DNA of 64,000 nucleotides, taken from positions 1-64,000 of the forward strand of contig NZ_JAODMK010000015.1 in NCBI RefSeq assembly GCF_025465545.1, given 5' to 3'. The translations under genes were made by a program, and so were the position numbers. Below are positions 50,511 to 59,948 of the stretch, piece after piece. The notes beneath the pieces are model-generated. The model was not told the origin of the DNA, did no database searches, and worked only from the letters and a program-made list of their open reading frames with translations. Within the stretch, counting starts at the first letter, position 1; every line of letters begins with the position of its first letter. This stretch comes from Naasia sp. (GTDB lineage Bacteria; Actinomycetota; Actinomycetes; Actinomycetales; Microbacteriaceae).

Positions 50511-52217
50511 CTACTTGGTGAAGCCGACCTTCGTCCAGTCAGCCGAGAGGAACGTGGCCGTGCCGAAGTTCGCCAGGTCGCCGTCCGTCGCATACTTCTC
50601 GACGTAGGGCGCGATCGGAACCATCGGCACGAAGCCGGCGATCACGTGGTTGATCTTCTTCGCGATCTCCAGGCGCTTCGCGGGATCGAGCTCCGAGTTG
50701 GCCTGGGTCCAGAGGTCACCGAGCGACTCGTCCGTGGTGAACGAGTAGTTCTGGCCCTCGTCCGGCTTCGCCGGGTCGCCCGCCGGGTAGAAGAGCGACT
50801 CGGAGGACGAGATCGGGAAGAGGGTGCCAGACCAGCCGAACGTCACCATCTGGAACTTGCCGGAGGAGATGTCGGTGAAGTAGTCGCCCGCCGGGACGGT
50901 GTCGATCGTCACGGCGATGTCGATCGCGGCCAGGGAGGCCTGAACCTGCTCGGCGCGCGCCTCGTTGGACGCGGTGCCGTCCGGAACGACGACCGACAGG
51001 CTCAGGTCCTTGCCGTCCTTCGTCCACTTCTTCGCCGACGTGTCGTGGCTCCAGCCCGACTTCTCCAGGAGCTTCGCGGCGCCCTTCAGGTCGAAGCCGA
51101 GGTCCTCCGCGACGACATCCTCGTAGCCGGTCTGGCCGGGCATGAAGATGTAGTTCCCGTCGGTCGTGGGCTCCGCGTCCATTCCCGCGTACATGACCGC
51201 CGCGATCGCCTCGCGGTCGATCGACTTCGCGATCGCCTTGCGGACGTTGAGGTCATCGAGCGGCGCCGCCGTCGCGTTCAGGGTGACGTGCGCATAGGTG
51301 AGTCCGCCGGAGGTCTGGATCACCGCACCCTTCTTCGCCTGGGCGATCGACAGCTGATCGGGCGTGACGATCTCGACGGCGTCGAGCGTGTCGTCTGCGA
51401 AGGCGTTCGCCTGAGCCGTCTGGTCGTCGATCAGGGTGATCGTGATCTTGTCGAGCTTGGGGGCGTCGCCCCACCAGTCCGGGTTGGGAACGAGGGTGTA
51501 GACGCCGGACTCCGCGTCCATCGTGTCGAACTTGTAGGGTCCGACCGAGGGCACGGGCTTGTCCACGTAACCCTTGTTGAACGTCTCGGGGTCGCTCGAG
51601 ATCGACGCCGGGATCGGCGGCTGGAGGAACATGGCCGGCCAGTCGGCATAGGCCTTGCCGAACGTGACGGTGAACTCGGTGTCCGACACGACGTCGAACG
51701 CCGAGACCTCCTCGTAGCCGGCCGACGAGGCCAGCTCGAAGGCGGGGTCCTTGCCCGAGAGCGCCGCGAAGAGCGACTTGTAGTCTGCGGCGGTGATCGG
51801 GGCGCCGCCCTCGAACTTCGCGTCCGGGTTGAGCTTGACGGTGACGACCTGGGGGTCCTGGCTCGTGAGCTCGATGGACTCGGCGAAGTTCGGGTCGGGC
51901 TTCCAGTTGCCTTCGGCGTCGGAGATCGCGGGCTGGCCGAGCGTCGGCGCGAGGAAGTTGAGCACCTCGACGTCCGCCGTGTTCGCCTGCGCGGTGTTCC
52001 AGTTGCCGACATCGTTCGGGCCGTAGCCCGCCGAGATGTTCAGCGTGCCGCCCTGAGCGACGTCGGCGTAGGCGACATCCGTGTAGCCGACGAGCGGAAG
52101 GCTCGCGGCCGGGGCGGAGCTCGATGCTGCGGGCGTCGGCGTCGAGCACCCGGCGAGGAGGACTGCACCCACGCCGAACATCGCGATACCGGCGAGCGCT
52201 GTGCTCTTGCGGATCAT
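50511..52217 (-). CDS. Peptide/opine-type ABC importer substrate-binding lipoprotein (SBP family 5)
   Basis: Solute-binding protein of 568 aa. The signal ends with lipobox LLAGC (Cys24), followed by a Pro/Ala/Ser linker. Family-5 landmarks are GYGPNDVGNWNTAQANTADV, VTVKLNPDAKFEGGAPITAA, PSVGPYKFDTMD and FHxxLN-like THVTLN-type text read here as YAHVTLNATAAPLDDLNVRK. It delivers peptides or another oligomeric ligand to the DppBC permease encoded upstream in the same operon. It is the last importer gene on the leftward transcript, where binding proteins are often first. The ligand is unknown. Confidence 0.9.
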   Translation of the reverse strand: MIRKSTALAGIAMFGVGAVLLAGCSTPTPAASSSAPAASLPLVGYTDVAYADVAQGGTLNISAGYGPNDVGNWNTAQANTADVEVLNFLAPTLGQPAISDAEGNWKPDPNFAESIELTSQDPQVVTVKLNPDAKFEGGAPITAADYKSLFAALSGKDPAFELASSAGYEEVSAFDVVSDTEFTVTFGKAYADWPAMFLQPPIPASISSDPETFNKGYVDKPVPSVGPYKFDTMDAESGVYTLVPNPDWWGDAPKLDKITITLIDDQTAQANAFADDTLDAVEIVTPDQLSIAQAKKGAVIQTSGGLTYAHVTLNATAAPLDDLNVRKAIAKSIDREAIAAVMYAGMDAEPTTDGNYIFMPGQTGYEDVVAEDLGFDLKGAAKLLEKSGWSHDTSAKKWTKDGKDLSLSVVVPDGTASNEARAEQVQASLAAIDIAVTIDTVPAGDYFTDISSGKFQMVTFGWSGTLFPISSSESLFYPAGDPAKPDEGQNYSFTTDESLGDLWTQANSELDPAKRLEIAKKINHVIAGFVPMVPIAPYVEKYATDGDLANFGTATFLSADWTKVGFTK

Positions 52218-52268
52218 GTGATCTTCTTTCTCTTGGGTTCTCCGTCCGGCTGGACGGAAGTCTTGGAA

Positions 52269-54341
52269 TCAGGCGACGACGAGCGGATTCCGATCGACAT
52301 GGTGACAGGCGACCCGTGCATCGCCGTGGGGCTCGAGTTCGGGGTCGACCCCATCGCACAGTGCGCGGGCATCGGCGTCGAGAATCCGGTAGAGCGGGCA
52401 TCGGGTCCTGAAGCGGCACCCGTCGATCCGCTGCGCCGGGCTCGGCAGGTCGCCCTCCAGGACGATCCGCTCGCGGGTGCGCTCGATGGCCGGGTCCGGA
52501 ATCGGGGCGGCGGACATCAGAGCCTGCGTGTACGGATGGCGGGGCGTGCCGAACACCTCGGCGATCGGACCCTGCTCGATGATCCGCCCCAGGTACATCA
52601 CGCCCACCTCGTCGGCGATCTGCCGCACGATCGCGAGGTCGTGCGCCACGAACACCATCGCGAGGCCGAGTTCGACCTTGAGGTCCTCGAGCAGGTTGAT
52701 GATGCCCGCCTGCACCGAGACGTCGAGAGCGGACACCGGCTCGTCGAGGACGAGGATCTTCGGCCGGGTCGCGAGACCGCGCGCGATGCCGATGCGCTGA
52801 CGCTGGCCGCCCGAGAACTCGTGCGGATAGCGCTCGGCCATCCCGCGGTCGAGGCCGACCAGCTCCAAGAGCTCGGCGACGCGCGCGTCGCGGTCCGCCC
52901 TCGGCATCCGCTGCGCGAGGAGCGGCTCGGCGATGACGTCGCCGACCGGCAGACGCGGATCCACCGCCGCGGCCGCATCCTGGAAGACCATCTGGATGTC
53001 GGCGCGAAGCGTCCGGCGCTCGACCCGACCGAGGGTGGCGACATCGGTCCCTTCGACTCGGATCTCGCCCTCCTGCGGCTTGGCGAGCTCCATGACCTCG
53101 AGGACCGTCGTCGTCTTGCCGCAGCCGGACTCGCCCACGAGCGCGAAGGTGCGCCCCGGCGCGACCTCGAACGAGACACCGTCCACGGCACGAACGGTGC
53201 CGACCGGACGCCGGAGCAATCCGCCCCCGAGGAGCGGGAAGTGCCGCTTGAGCCCCCGAACGCTGAGGACCGGCTCCGCACCGCGCGGCACGCGCGCGGA
53301 GGCGGGGATCGCGTCCGCGACGGGGAACACCTCGGCCCGCCCGATCTTGCCGGAGGCGATCTCGTCGGCACGATGACACGCGGCGGGGTGCGCCGCCGCC
53401 CCTGCCGCGGTCGGCGGAACGAGCGGCGGCTCGACCTGCCTGCACACCTCGATGGCCAGCGGGCAGCGATCGGCGAACGGACAGCCTCTCGGAAGCGCGC
53501 CGAGCGACGGCGGGCGGCCGGCGAGCGAGACGAGCCGCTCCGAGCCTGCTGTACGGATGTTCGGCACGGAACGGAGGAGGCCGATCGTGTACGGCATGGT
53601 CGGCGCGTGGAACACCTCGGTCGCGGTGCCGAGCTCGACGAGCCTGCCCGCATACATGACGCCGACCCGGTCCGCGTGCCCCGCGATGACACCGAGGTCG
53701 TGCGTGATGAGGGAGACGGCGGCGCCGGTGATCGCCCGTGCCTTCTCGAGCACCTCGAGGATCTGAGCCTGGATGGTGACGTCGAGGGCCGTGGTGGGCT
53801 CGTCCGCGATGATGAGGCGCGGGTTGTTGGCGATCGCCATGGCGATCATCACCCGCTGGCGCATGCCGCCCGAGAATTCGTGCGGGAACGAGGACGCGCG
53901 CCGCACCGGATCCGGGATGCCGACGATGCGGAGCAGATCGACCGCCCGAGCCGTTGCCGCCTGTCTGCTCACGGCGCGGTCGTGGATCCGCACCGCCTCG
54001 GCGATCTGGTCGCCGACCGTGTAGACGGGCGTGAGCGCGGAGAGCGGGTCCTGGAAGACGATCGCGATGTCGTGGCCGCGGATCCCGGACAGCTGCCGGT
54101 CGTCGAGCTCGAGGAGGTCGCGTCCGCCGAAGCGGATCTCGCCGGAGAGCCTCGCGTTGTCCGGCAGCAGGCCCATGATCGCGAGCGAGGACACCGATTT
54201 CCCGGACCCCGATTCCCCGACGATGCCGAAGAACTCGCCCTCGGCGATGTCGTAGCTCACCCCGCGGACGGCGTGAACGTCCCCGGAGCGGTTGGGAAAC
54301 GTCACGCTGAGGTTGCGGACCGACAGGAGCGGCTCAGCCAC
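52269..54341 (-). CDS. Fused double ATPase of the peptide-type ABC importer (DppD-DppF fusion)
   Basis: Single polypeptide of 690 aa holding two oligopeptide-type ATPases. Domain 1 (about 1-330) has Walker [21 protein letters not shown], signature [19 protein letters not shown] and Walker [17 protein letters not shown], followed by a Cys-rich tail [15 protein letters not shown]. Domain 2 (about 365-690) has Walker [21 protein letters not shown], signature [19 protein letters not shown], Walker [19 protein letters not shown] and a second tail [23 protein letters not shown] at 54341 overlaps the permease stop by eight bases. The Cys-rich tails are typical of DppD/OppD and can hold an Fe-S cluster in some relatives. 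Confidence 0.93.
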   Translation of the reverse strand: MAEPLLSVRNLSVTFPNRSGDVHAVRGVSYDIAEGEFFGIVGESGSGKSVSSLAIMGLLPDNARLSGEIRFGGRDLLELDDRQLSGIRGHDIAIVFQDPLSALTPVYTVGDQIAEAVRIHDRAVSRQAATARAVDLLRIVGIPDPVRRASSFPHEFSGGMRQRVMIAMAIANNPRLIIADEPTTALDVTIQAQILEVLEKARAITGAAVSLITHDLGVIAGHADRVGVMYAGRLVELGTATEVFHAPTMPYTIGLLRSVPNIRTAGSERLVSLAGRPPSLGALPRGCPFADRCPLAIEVCRQVEPPLVPPTAAGAAAHPAACHRADEIASGKIGRAEVFPVADAIPASARVPRGAEPVLSVRGLKRHFPLLGGGLLRRPVGTVRAVDGVSFEVAPGRTFALVGESGCGKTTTVLEVMELAKPQEGEIRVEGTDVATLGRVERRTLRADIQMVFQDAAAAVDPRLPVGDVIAEPLLAQRMPRADRDARVAELLELVGLDRGMAERYPHEFSGGQRQRIGIARGLATRPKILVLDEPVSALDVSVQAGIINLLEDLKVELGLAMVFVAHDLAIVRQIADEVGVMYLGRIIEQGPIAEVFGTPRHPYTQALMSAAPIPDPAIERTRERIVLEGDLPSPAQRIDGCRFRTRCPLYRILDADARALCDGVDPELEPHGDARVACHHVDRNPLVVA

Positions 54342-55260
54342 GGTTGGCTCCTGACGTGGGGTCGATCGCGTCGCGCAGCGCATCTCCGAGGAGATTGAGG
54401 GAGAAGAGGATCGCGACGAGGGTGAATCCGGGGAACATGAACAGCCAGGGCCGAGTGGTGGCCGACGAGCTGCCGTCGAAGATGAGCCCACCCAGCGAGA
54501 CGGCGGGCGGCTGGATGCCGAAGCCGAAGATCGACAGCGTCGTCTCGGCGAGGATCACCCCGCCGATGCCGAGGGCCGCATCGACGATGAGCAGGGAGGC
54601 CACGTTCGGGATGATGTGGCGGCGCACGACCGTGAACGGCGGGAATCCCATGAAGCGCGCGGCGCGCACGTAGTCCCGCTCCCGGAGCGCGCGGGTCTGC
54701 GCGCGGATGACCTGTGAGGTGATCATCCAGCCGGTCAGACCGAAGAACAGCGCGATGATCCAGTACGACGAGCCCCGGAAGAAGGGGTAGCAGATGATGA
54801 GGATGAAGAACGTCGGGATGACGAGCAGAAGGTTGACCATCCAGGTGATGATCGCGTCGCCCGCCCCGCCGATGTAGCCGGCGAAGGCACCGATGACGGC
54901 GGCGAGTGCCGTCGCGAGCAGCCCACCGATGAAGCCCACGGTGAGTGAGATGCCGAGGCCGCTCATGACCTGGGCATACACGTCGTGTCCGAGCTCGTCC
55001 GTGCCGAACCAGTGCCCGGCCATCGGAGGCGCCAGCAGCCAGTCGGTGTCCTGGTCCACCGAGCGCCACGGCCAGAGGAAGGGTCCGGCGATCGCCCACA
55101 CGATGAGCACGGCGAGGAGCGACGCTCCGACCCAGAATCGGGCGTTGGTCCGCAGGGTGCGCCAGATGATCGCGGCGCGCGATCCGTGACGTCCGGGAGG
55201 GGTCTGGGGCGTCGGGCCCTCCACCGGCTCGCCCTGGGCGAGCACCAGTTCTGACATCAT
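54334..55260 (-). CDS. Peptide-type ABC importer permease (DppC-like)
   Basis: Permease of 308 aa with an N-terminal hydrophilic stretch and six hydrophobic segments. DppC landmarks are HWFGTDELGHDVYAQVMSGL near residue 85 and the docking loop LRERDYVRAARFMGFPPFTV near residue 190. SLGGLIFDGSSSATTRPWLF near the C-terminus is also typical. The ATG at 55260 overlaps the dppB stop (ATGA), and an immediate second ATG is possible. The stop overlaps the fused ATPase start. Confidence 0.92.
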   Translation of the reverse strand: MMSELVLAQGEPVEGPTPQTPPGRHGSRAAIIWRTLRTNARFWVGASLLAVLIVWAIAGPFLWPWRSVDQDTDWLLAPPMAGHWFGTDELGHDVYAQVMSGLGISLTVGFIGGLLATALAAVIGAFAGYIGGAGDAIITWMVNLLLVIPTFFILIICYPFFRGSSYWIIALFFGLTGWMITSQVIRAQTRALRERDYVRAARFMGFPPFTVVRRHIIPNVASLLIVDAALGIGGVILAETTLSIFGFGIQPPAVSLGGLIFDGSSSATTRPWLFMFPGFTLVAILFSLNLLGDALRDAIDPTSGANRG

Positions 55261-56237
55261 CGGCGGACCCTCGGATCGAGTGCGGCGTTCAGGATCTCGG
55301 AGAGAGTCGACGAGCAGAGGATCAGCACCGCGACGAAGAACGTCGACCCGGCGATCGAGTTGACGTCTTCCTTCTGGATGGAGATGACCGACAGCTCCCC
55401 CATGCCGTGCCAGCTGAAGACGATCTCGAGGATCGTCGCGCCGGTGACGAGCAGACCGAAGCTGTAGGCGAAGTAGGTCGACATGGGGATGAGCGCGACC
55501 CGCACCCCGTGGCGGACCAGGGCGCGACCTCGCTTGAGACCCTTCGCGCGCGCAGTGCGGATGTAGTCCGACCCGAGCACATCGAGCATCGCGCTGCGCT
55601 GGTACCGGCTGTAGCTCGCCGCCGCGCCGAGCGTGAGGACCAGCGTCGGGAGGATGATGTGCGTCAGCCGGTCCCACAGCTGGGGGAAGAACCCGGCCGG
55701 CTGGTCGGCGCTGTACGGTCCGACGAACGCGAGCAGGTGGAACCCGAGCACGTTGTTCACGAAGATCGCGATGAGCATCAGGACGTAGGCGAGAACGTAC
55801 GTCGGCATCGCGATGAGGAAGTACGACCCGTAGGTGACGAACTGGTCGCTCGCCCGATACTGCCGCACGGCCCCCCACACGCCGAGGATCACACCGAGGA
55901 CGGCGCCGAGGATCGAGCCGACGATCAGGAGCTGGAGGCTCACTCCAGCTCGAGAGAACAGTGCATCAGCGACAGGATGATTGTTGACGCCGATGCCGAA
56001 GTCGCCGTGCAGGGTGCCCAGGAACCAGGTGGCGGTGCGCTCGATCAGCGGCACTTGAGGGTTCACGCCCCAGGAGTCGAGGAGCGAGTCGATCGTCGAT
56101 TGCGGCGGCCTCGGGTGACGCTGCTCGAGCGGGAATGCCGGATTCATGGTCGCGCTCGCGAGCATGTAGGCACCGCAGGAGGCGATGACGGTCAGGATCA
56201 CGTAGTTGATGACCCGACGAACGATGTAGAGAATCAC
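55257..56237 (-). CDS. Peptide-type ABC importer permease (DppB-like)
   Basis: Permease of 326 aa with six membrane segments, first gene of the importer operon. The N-terminus VILYIVRRVINYVILTVIAS is a DppB start, so GTG at 56237 is preferred over an upstream TTG. FGIGVNNHPVADALFSRAGV lies in the middle, and the docking loop LDVLGSDYIRTARAKGLKRG near residue 230 contacts the ATPase. ALDPRVRR ends the protein. Confidence 0.91.
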   Translation of the reverse strand: MILYIVRRVINYVILTVIASCGAYMLASATMNPAFPLEQRHPRPPQSTIDSLLDSWGVNPQVPLIERTATWFLGTLHGDFGIGVNNHPVADALFSRAGVSLQLLIVGSILGAVLGVILGVWGAVRQYRASDQFVTYGSYFLIAMPTYVLAYVLMLIAIFVNNVLGFHLLAFVGPYSADQPAGFFPQLWDRLTHIILPTLVLTLGAAASYSRYQRSAMLDVLGSDYIRTARAKGLKRGRALVRHGVRVALIPMSTYFAYSFGLLVTGATILEIVFSWHGMGELSVISIQKEDVNSIAGSTFFVAVLILCSSTLSEILNAALDPRVRR

Positions 56238-56339
56238 GGGCCCGTTCGGAGGCGACTCTGGTGGGTGTCTCAATCCGGCGGGCGCCGGACGATGGCATTC
56301 ACATTAGGGGCGCTCATGAAGCTGTTTTGGGGGCGCGCC

Positions 56340-56355
56340 GCACTATTCCTAGTGC
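56340..56355. promoter_or_regulatory. Inverted repeat between the PH-domain gene and the peptide importer
   Basis: GCACTATTCCTAGTGC has perfect 6-bp arms around four bases. It lies directly beyond the PH-domain gene stop and about 100 bases upstream of dppB on the same strand. It could be a short terminator or an operator of the importer. Confidence 0.4.
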
Positions 56356-56925
56356 TTACCTGCCGGAAACGAAAGTAGGCAGTGTAAGCGCCACAATCAG
56401 ACACGCGGTTCCGACGGCGGGGATTGTCAGACTCCACCACGCCGTTCTGCGCCGGATCGGAGCCGATCCTCCGCTCGCGGCACTGCGATTCAGGAACTGT
56501 CGGAGGTCGGCGGCGACCTCGACTCCGCGTGCGCTGCGCCCCGAGGCCGGACTTCCCCAGGCAGTGATGCTGCGCCCGTCGTCGAGCACGATCACGTACT
56601 GGAGTCGGGATTCGACGTCCTCGACGCGCGACCACGGGACCGTCCACGTCCGGAGCGCATTCACCACGTCGAGCTCGTCCTCCCGGATGCGGATCGACGG
56701 GCGCCACAGCACCAGCCAGAGCACCCAGAGCACGACCGCGACGGTCCCGCCCCAGCGCAGACCGGGGACCAGACCGACCCGGGCCGCATCGAACGCGGCG
56801 TACCCGCCGATCAGGACCGCCAGCCAGAAGGCGACGCCCGCGGACGCCGGCCGCAGCGTGCGCCCCCGGCGAGAGCCGCCGGACGCCGGAGTCTCCGTGG
56901 GAAGTGGCGGGCGCGGGCTGGTCAT
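56356..56925 (-). CDS. PH-domain membrane protein
   Basis: Protein of 189 aa. Two membrane segments lie close together at about residues 27-45 and 55-73, followed by a bacterial PH-like domain (PSIRIREDELDVVNALRTWT, VPWSRVEDVESRLQYVIVLD), and a third hydrophobic segment lies near the C-terminus. This matches the small actinobacterial PH-domain proteins found beside many transport and cell-envelope genes, whose function is not known. ATG at 56925 is used; the frame is open further upstream but gives a low-complexity extension. Confidence 0.75.
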   Translation of the reverse strand: MTSPRPPLPTETPASGGSRRGRTLRPASAGVAFWLAVLIGGYAAFDAARVGLVPGLRWGGTVAVVLWVLWLVLWRPSIRIREDELDVVNALRTWTVPWSRVEDVESRLQYVIVLDDGRSITAWGSPASGRSARGVEVAADLRQFLNRSAASGGSAPIRRRTAWWSLTIPAVGTACLIVALTLPTFVSGR

Positions 56926-57052
56926 CCTGACACGATACGAGCCAGGACTGCGCTCTTCGGCCGCACCGGCCGCTGGTGCGCCTTCGGCAGTGGCAGACAA
57001 GCGGCCGCCGACTGTTTGCCGGCTGCCGCTGAGAGGGATGTGCTCTCTTCCG

Positions 57053-57454
57053 TCACCGCTCGGCGTCGTAGACCCGAGGGCTCTCCGCAGCCGACGCTGC
57101 CCTCTGGGGGGAAGTCCTGCTGGGCTGCGCGCACAGGATCGCGAGAACGATCAGCCCGGCCAGCGGGAGCAGGGCCCAGAAGACGTGCCCCCACAGAGAG
57201 CCGGCGTCGGTCAGTCGGCGCACCGTCACCGCGAGCGTCGGAAGCAGCACGATGATCATCCACACCGCGGACAGGGACGGCCCTGATGAGAAGGCGCCTT
57301 CCAGCATGCTGAACCGCCACAGGGGTACGGCGTTGAGGCCGGCATCGACCAGTGCGGTGAAGAGGATCCACCACCAGAACTCGCTGCGCCGAGCGGTCCC
57401 GCGGAAGTCCGCATACTTCGCGAACACGGTCCGGATCGAATCGAAGAACGACAT
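57053..57454 (-). CDS. DUF805 small membrane protein
   Basis: Inner-membrane protein of 133 aa. It opens SIRTVFAKYADFRGTARRSE followed by FWWWILF, the DUF805 hallmark, and has three to four hydrophobic segments. The family motif VRRLTDAGSLWGHVFWALLP (RRLHD.G-like) follows near residue 80. The C-terminus is hydrophilic. Function is unknown. GGAGAAGGAG precedes the ATG. Confidence 0.85.
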   Translation of the reverse strand: MSFFDSIRTVFAKYADFRGTARRSEFWWWILFTALVDAGLNAVPLWRFSMLEGAFSSGPSLSAVWMIIVLLPTLAVTVRRLTDAGSLWGHVFWALLPLAGLIVLAILCAQPSRTSPQRAASAAESPRVYDAER

Positions 57455-57527
57455 CTGCTTCTCCTTCTCCTTCCCGTCATTCTCGAGATCGACCCACCCC
57501 GGATTCGGGGCGGTGGTCACCGTCCGG

Positions 57528-58445
57528 TCAGCTCCTCCGAGGCCGGACCACGGCGACCGGGCACGGCGGGCGCGACAGGATCTCACGGCTGATCGAGCCC
57601 ACGAAGAAGCGGTCCGAGACGGTGAGCCCGTGCGAGCCGACGACGAGGAGCTCCGCTCCGACGGACTCTCGCGCCAGCGTTCCGGCCGCGTCCCCCTCGA
57701 CCAGGACGCCCCGGATGTCGAGATCCAGGTTCTCGGAGCGGAGCGAGTCCACCACGCCGGCGAGCACCGCATCATGGCTGTGCGCGATGTCCGGCGTAGA
57801 GCGGGCCAGCATGACCAGCGGGCTCAGCATCGACGGGATCTGCCAGCTGTGCACGACTCGCAGCTCCCGGTGGAGCACTCGGGCCTCGTGAACCGCGAAC
57901 CGAAGGGCGGGCGCATCGTGGTCGTCGCCCTGGATCCCCACCACGACGGCGCCGTGGCCGGGCTTCCAGCTCTTGGGCACGACGACCGCGGGGCACCGCG
58001 CGCTCTCGGCGAGCTTCACGGGAAAGGTGCTGGCCATCATGCCCGCGAGGCGCCCGGAACGGTTCGTGCCCACCACGATCAGGTCGGCATGCTCCGAGGC
58101 CTGCTCGAACCGCTCGCGAGGGTTCCCCCAGGTCACAACCGTCTGCACGCGGGCCGAGGGGGCGGTCCGCTGGAGATGCTCCTTGACCTCGTTCAGCATC
58201 TTCTCGGCGGCTTCGCCGTAGTCGGCGCCGCCCGCCTCCGCGGCCAGCCAGTCCAGTTCGACGACCATGTCGATCTCGACGTTCAGCCGGTGCATCTTCG
58301 CGCGATGGGCGACCCACCGCTGCGCGCCGCCGCCGGCCGGTCCGCCGTCGGTGACGAGGATCACGTGCTCGACGATCGGGTCTGCCGGGTGCTCTTCGAG
58401 AGCAGCAGCAGGGCGCCCGTTCCGCTCAGTGGTGAGGTTGCTCAT
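57528..58445 (-). CDS. Universal stress protein, tandem-domain
   Basis: Protein of 305 aa with two USP domains. The first (about 22-155) starts PIVEHVILVTDGGPAGGGAQ and ends near VVGTNRSGRLAGMMASTFPV. The second (about 165-300) starts GAVVVGIQGDDHDAPALRFA and ends LLVVGSHGLTVSDRFFVGSI. The second-domain pattern GSHG-N9-GS suggests ATP binding. In actinobacteria such proteins are often induced by hypoxia or stationary phase. The gene appears monocistronic, with a 635-bp gap upstream. Confidence 0.9.
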   Translation of the reverse strand: MSNLTTERNGRPAAALEEHPADPIVEHVILVTDGGPAGGGAQRWVAHRAKMHRLNVEIDMVVELDWLAAEAGGADYGEAAEKMLNEVKEHLQRTAPSARVQTVVTWGNPRERFEQASEHADLIVVGTNRSGRLAGMMASTFPVKLAESARCPAVVVPKSWKPGHGAVVVGIQGDDHDAPALRFAVHEARVLHRELRVVHSWQIPSMLSPLVMLARSTPDIAHSHDAVLAGVVDSLRSENLDLDIRGVLVEGDAAGTLARESVGAELLVVGSHGLTVSDRFFVGSISREILSRPPCPVAVVRPRRS

Positions 58446-59081
58446 CGCTTCTTCTCCAGTCGTGTTCTCGTGCCGTCCGCCGGCGCGGAGCCGGGAACGG
58501 CTCGGAAGTCAGCATCCCGCCGCCGTGTCTGCGGTGTCAGGGCCGAAGGTCCTCCGCCGTTCGCGCCCGCACTCGCGAAGTGCGGGAATCGCCTCCCGCT
58601 GCGGGAATGGCGTCGAGCGGCCCTCCTGCAGGGTCAGGCCGGACAGGTGCAGAGTCCCCACGCCGACGAATAGTCGGTGAGGGCCAGCAGGCTTGGCTCG
58701 ACTGTCCCTGTCGCAGCCCGCCCACCTGCAGAGTCGAAGGTGCCCACCAGCGAGCGCGAGATCGCGGCCCGCCCGCCGTCGCTCGGCAGGATCGCGCCGG
58801 ACACGTTGGCCGATTCGTCGCTGAGGAGCCAGGTGATGCGTGGGCGAGCTGATCGAGGCGCTCCTGACCACATCGGTAGCGACGCTCGTTCGCCCTCACC
58901 GACCGGCCGGATCACAGTTGCCTTGCCGATGCCGGAGCCTGCGTTCCGGTGCTGATCCGACTCTTCTGCGGACGGGCTGCGCCAGCAGTGCCTGAAGTCC
59001 CGGCGGCTGCGGGAGCCGCCCAGAAGGAGGAGGCCGAGGGATGCGGGACTCGCCGCTCATCGTGAACCGGGTCGCCAGCTT
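58446..59081. other. Gene-poor stretch with a decayed dehydrogenase remnant
   Basis: 636 bp without an intact gene between the universal stress protein and the CPBP gene. It holds short inverted repeats near 58570 and a recognisable C-terminal piece of a short-chain dehydrogenase (58763-58840). Nothing else coding is seen. The composition and broken frames suggest a region of gene decay. Confidence 0.6.
58763..58840 (-). pseudogene. C-terminal remnant of a short-chain dehydrogenase/reductase
   Basis: A minus-strand frame encodes ITWLLSDESANVSGAILPSD followed by GGRAA, the conserved C-terminal SDR block (xxFLASDxAxxxxGxxxxVDGG). No Rossmann glycine motif or YxxxK active site is found upstream in any frame, so only the last quarter of the gene survives. 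Confidence 0.65.
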
Positions 59082-59696
59082 CTAGACCAGGTTCATGAAT
59101 ACAAAGATCGACTGGTTGCCCAAGTCGGTGAGGAAGTGCGAAAGGACCGGCCATCGCAGACTGCGGGTCCTGAGATAGAGCAGGCTCCAGACGACGGAGA
59201 TCACGACGAGGATAGCGATGAAGGGCAGAAGCGCTAACGGCTGCGCAGGATCGACGGCCATTGTGCGAGAGAAGACACCGAGCACCAATGGATGGACCGC
59301 GACAAAGAGGATGCTTGAGTAGGCGACCCCCGCGACCCGGGGAAGGTGGCTCAACTCGTCCAAGAGAAACCCTCGCCAGAAGACCTCTTCGCAGAGGGAA
59401 TTGATCACCGCGAAGGCGAGCCACATGCCCACGAGGGGCAGCGACGTCATCACATGAATGTTGGGGACCAGGAGGATCGGGAACGCCACGAGTCCGAGGA
59501 TCACGGCGAGGAGGAACCACCACCGGCTGCCTTCCGGCTTCCGGAACCACGTTCTCAGTCTCGAGATTCCCCCGGACACAGTTCCGATGAGGATGAGGGA
59601 TCCCCAGTACACCAGGAAGACACCGACCCAGGCCCAGTCCCCGAAGAGGCCGGTGAAGAGTTGAGCGGAGAAGTGGCCGAGGACGACCACCAGCAC
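59082..59696 (-). CDS. CPBP-family intramembrane metalloprotease homologue
   Basis: Membrane protein of about 204 aa with six to seven hydrophobic segments. The three ABI/CPBP motifs are complete: INSLCEEVFWRGFLLDEL (EExxxR), SSILFVAVHPLVLG (FxxxH) and WPVLSHFLTDLGNQSIFV (HxxxD). Members cleave prenylated or signal-type peptides, or act in bacteriocin immunity. The start is uncertain: GTG at 59696 is used, but no Shine-Dalgarno is seen and the family usually has another helix or two, so the N-terminus may be lost. A fragment of membrane protein lies directly upstream. Confidence 0.75.
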   Translation of the reverse strand: MLVVVLGHFSAQLFTGLFGDWAWVGVFLVYWGSLILIGTVSGGISRLRTWFRKPEGSRWWFLLAVILGLVAFPILLVPNIHVMTSLPLVGMWLAFAVINSLCEEVFWRGFLLDELSHLPRVAGVAYSSILFVAVHPLVLGVFSRTMAVDPAQPLALLPFIAILVVISVVWSLLYLRTRSLRWPVLSHFLTDLGNQSIFVFMNLV

Positions 59697-59710
59697 CGGC
59701 GATGCACGGA

Positions 59711-59863
59711 TCAGACCCTTGCGGTGGGTCGCGAGACGAGGAGGATGAGCGCGGGCCAGAAGTAGCTGTCGAACGGGAAGTTCCTGATCACCGACAGCGG
59801 CGTTCCCACGGAGTGCCCTTCCGTGCTGACGGACGATGCGGGAGCCCAGGGCTTGGTGGTCAC
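59711..59863 (-). pseudogene. Truncated membrane-protein fragment upstream of the CPBP gene
   Basis: A 50-codon frame from GTG 59863 encodes VGTPLSVIRNFPFDSYFWPA then LILLVSRP, similar to the loop-plus-helix of small actinobacterial membrane proteins, and then breaks off at a stop. The CPBP reading frame opens 15 bases later in another frame. It looks like a frame-broken piece of an upstream domain or a separate decayed gene. Confidence 0.45.
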
Positions 59864-59948
59864 GCTTCACAGATTGGGCCTGCTGCGGGCTGGTCAGTAG
59901 TGCCGAACGTCCCGCTCGCGCGCGCGCACAGGGTGCAGGATTCAGTGC

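Noticed and set aside
49677-54398. Open frame of over 1,500 codons on the plus strand
   Set aside because: It lies antisense to the LLM oxidoreductase, binding protein and fused ATPase, all with clear motifs. Its composition (Arg, Asp, Val, Glu, Gly) is that of a reverse-strand shadow.
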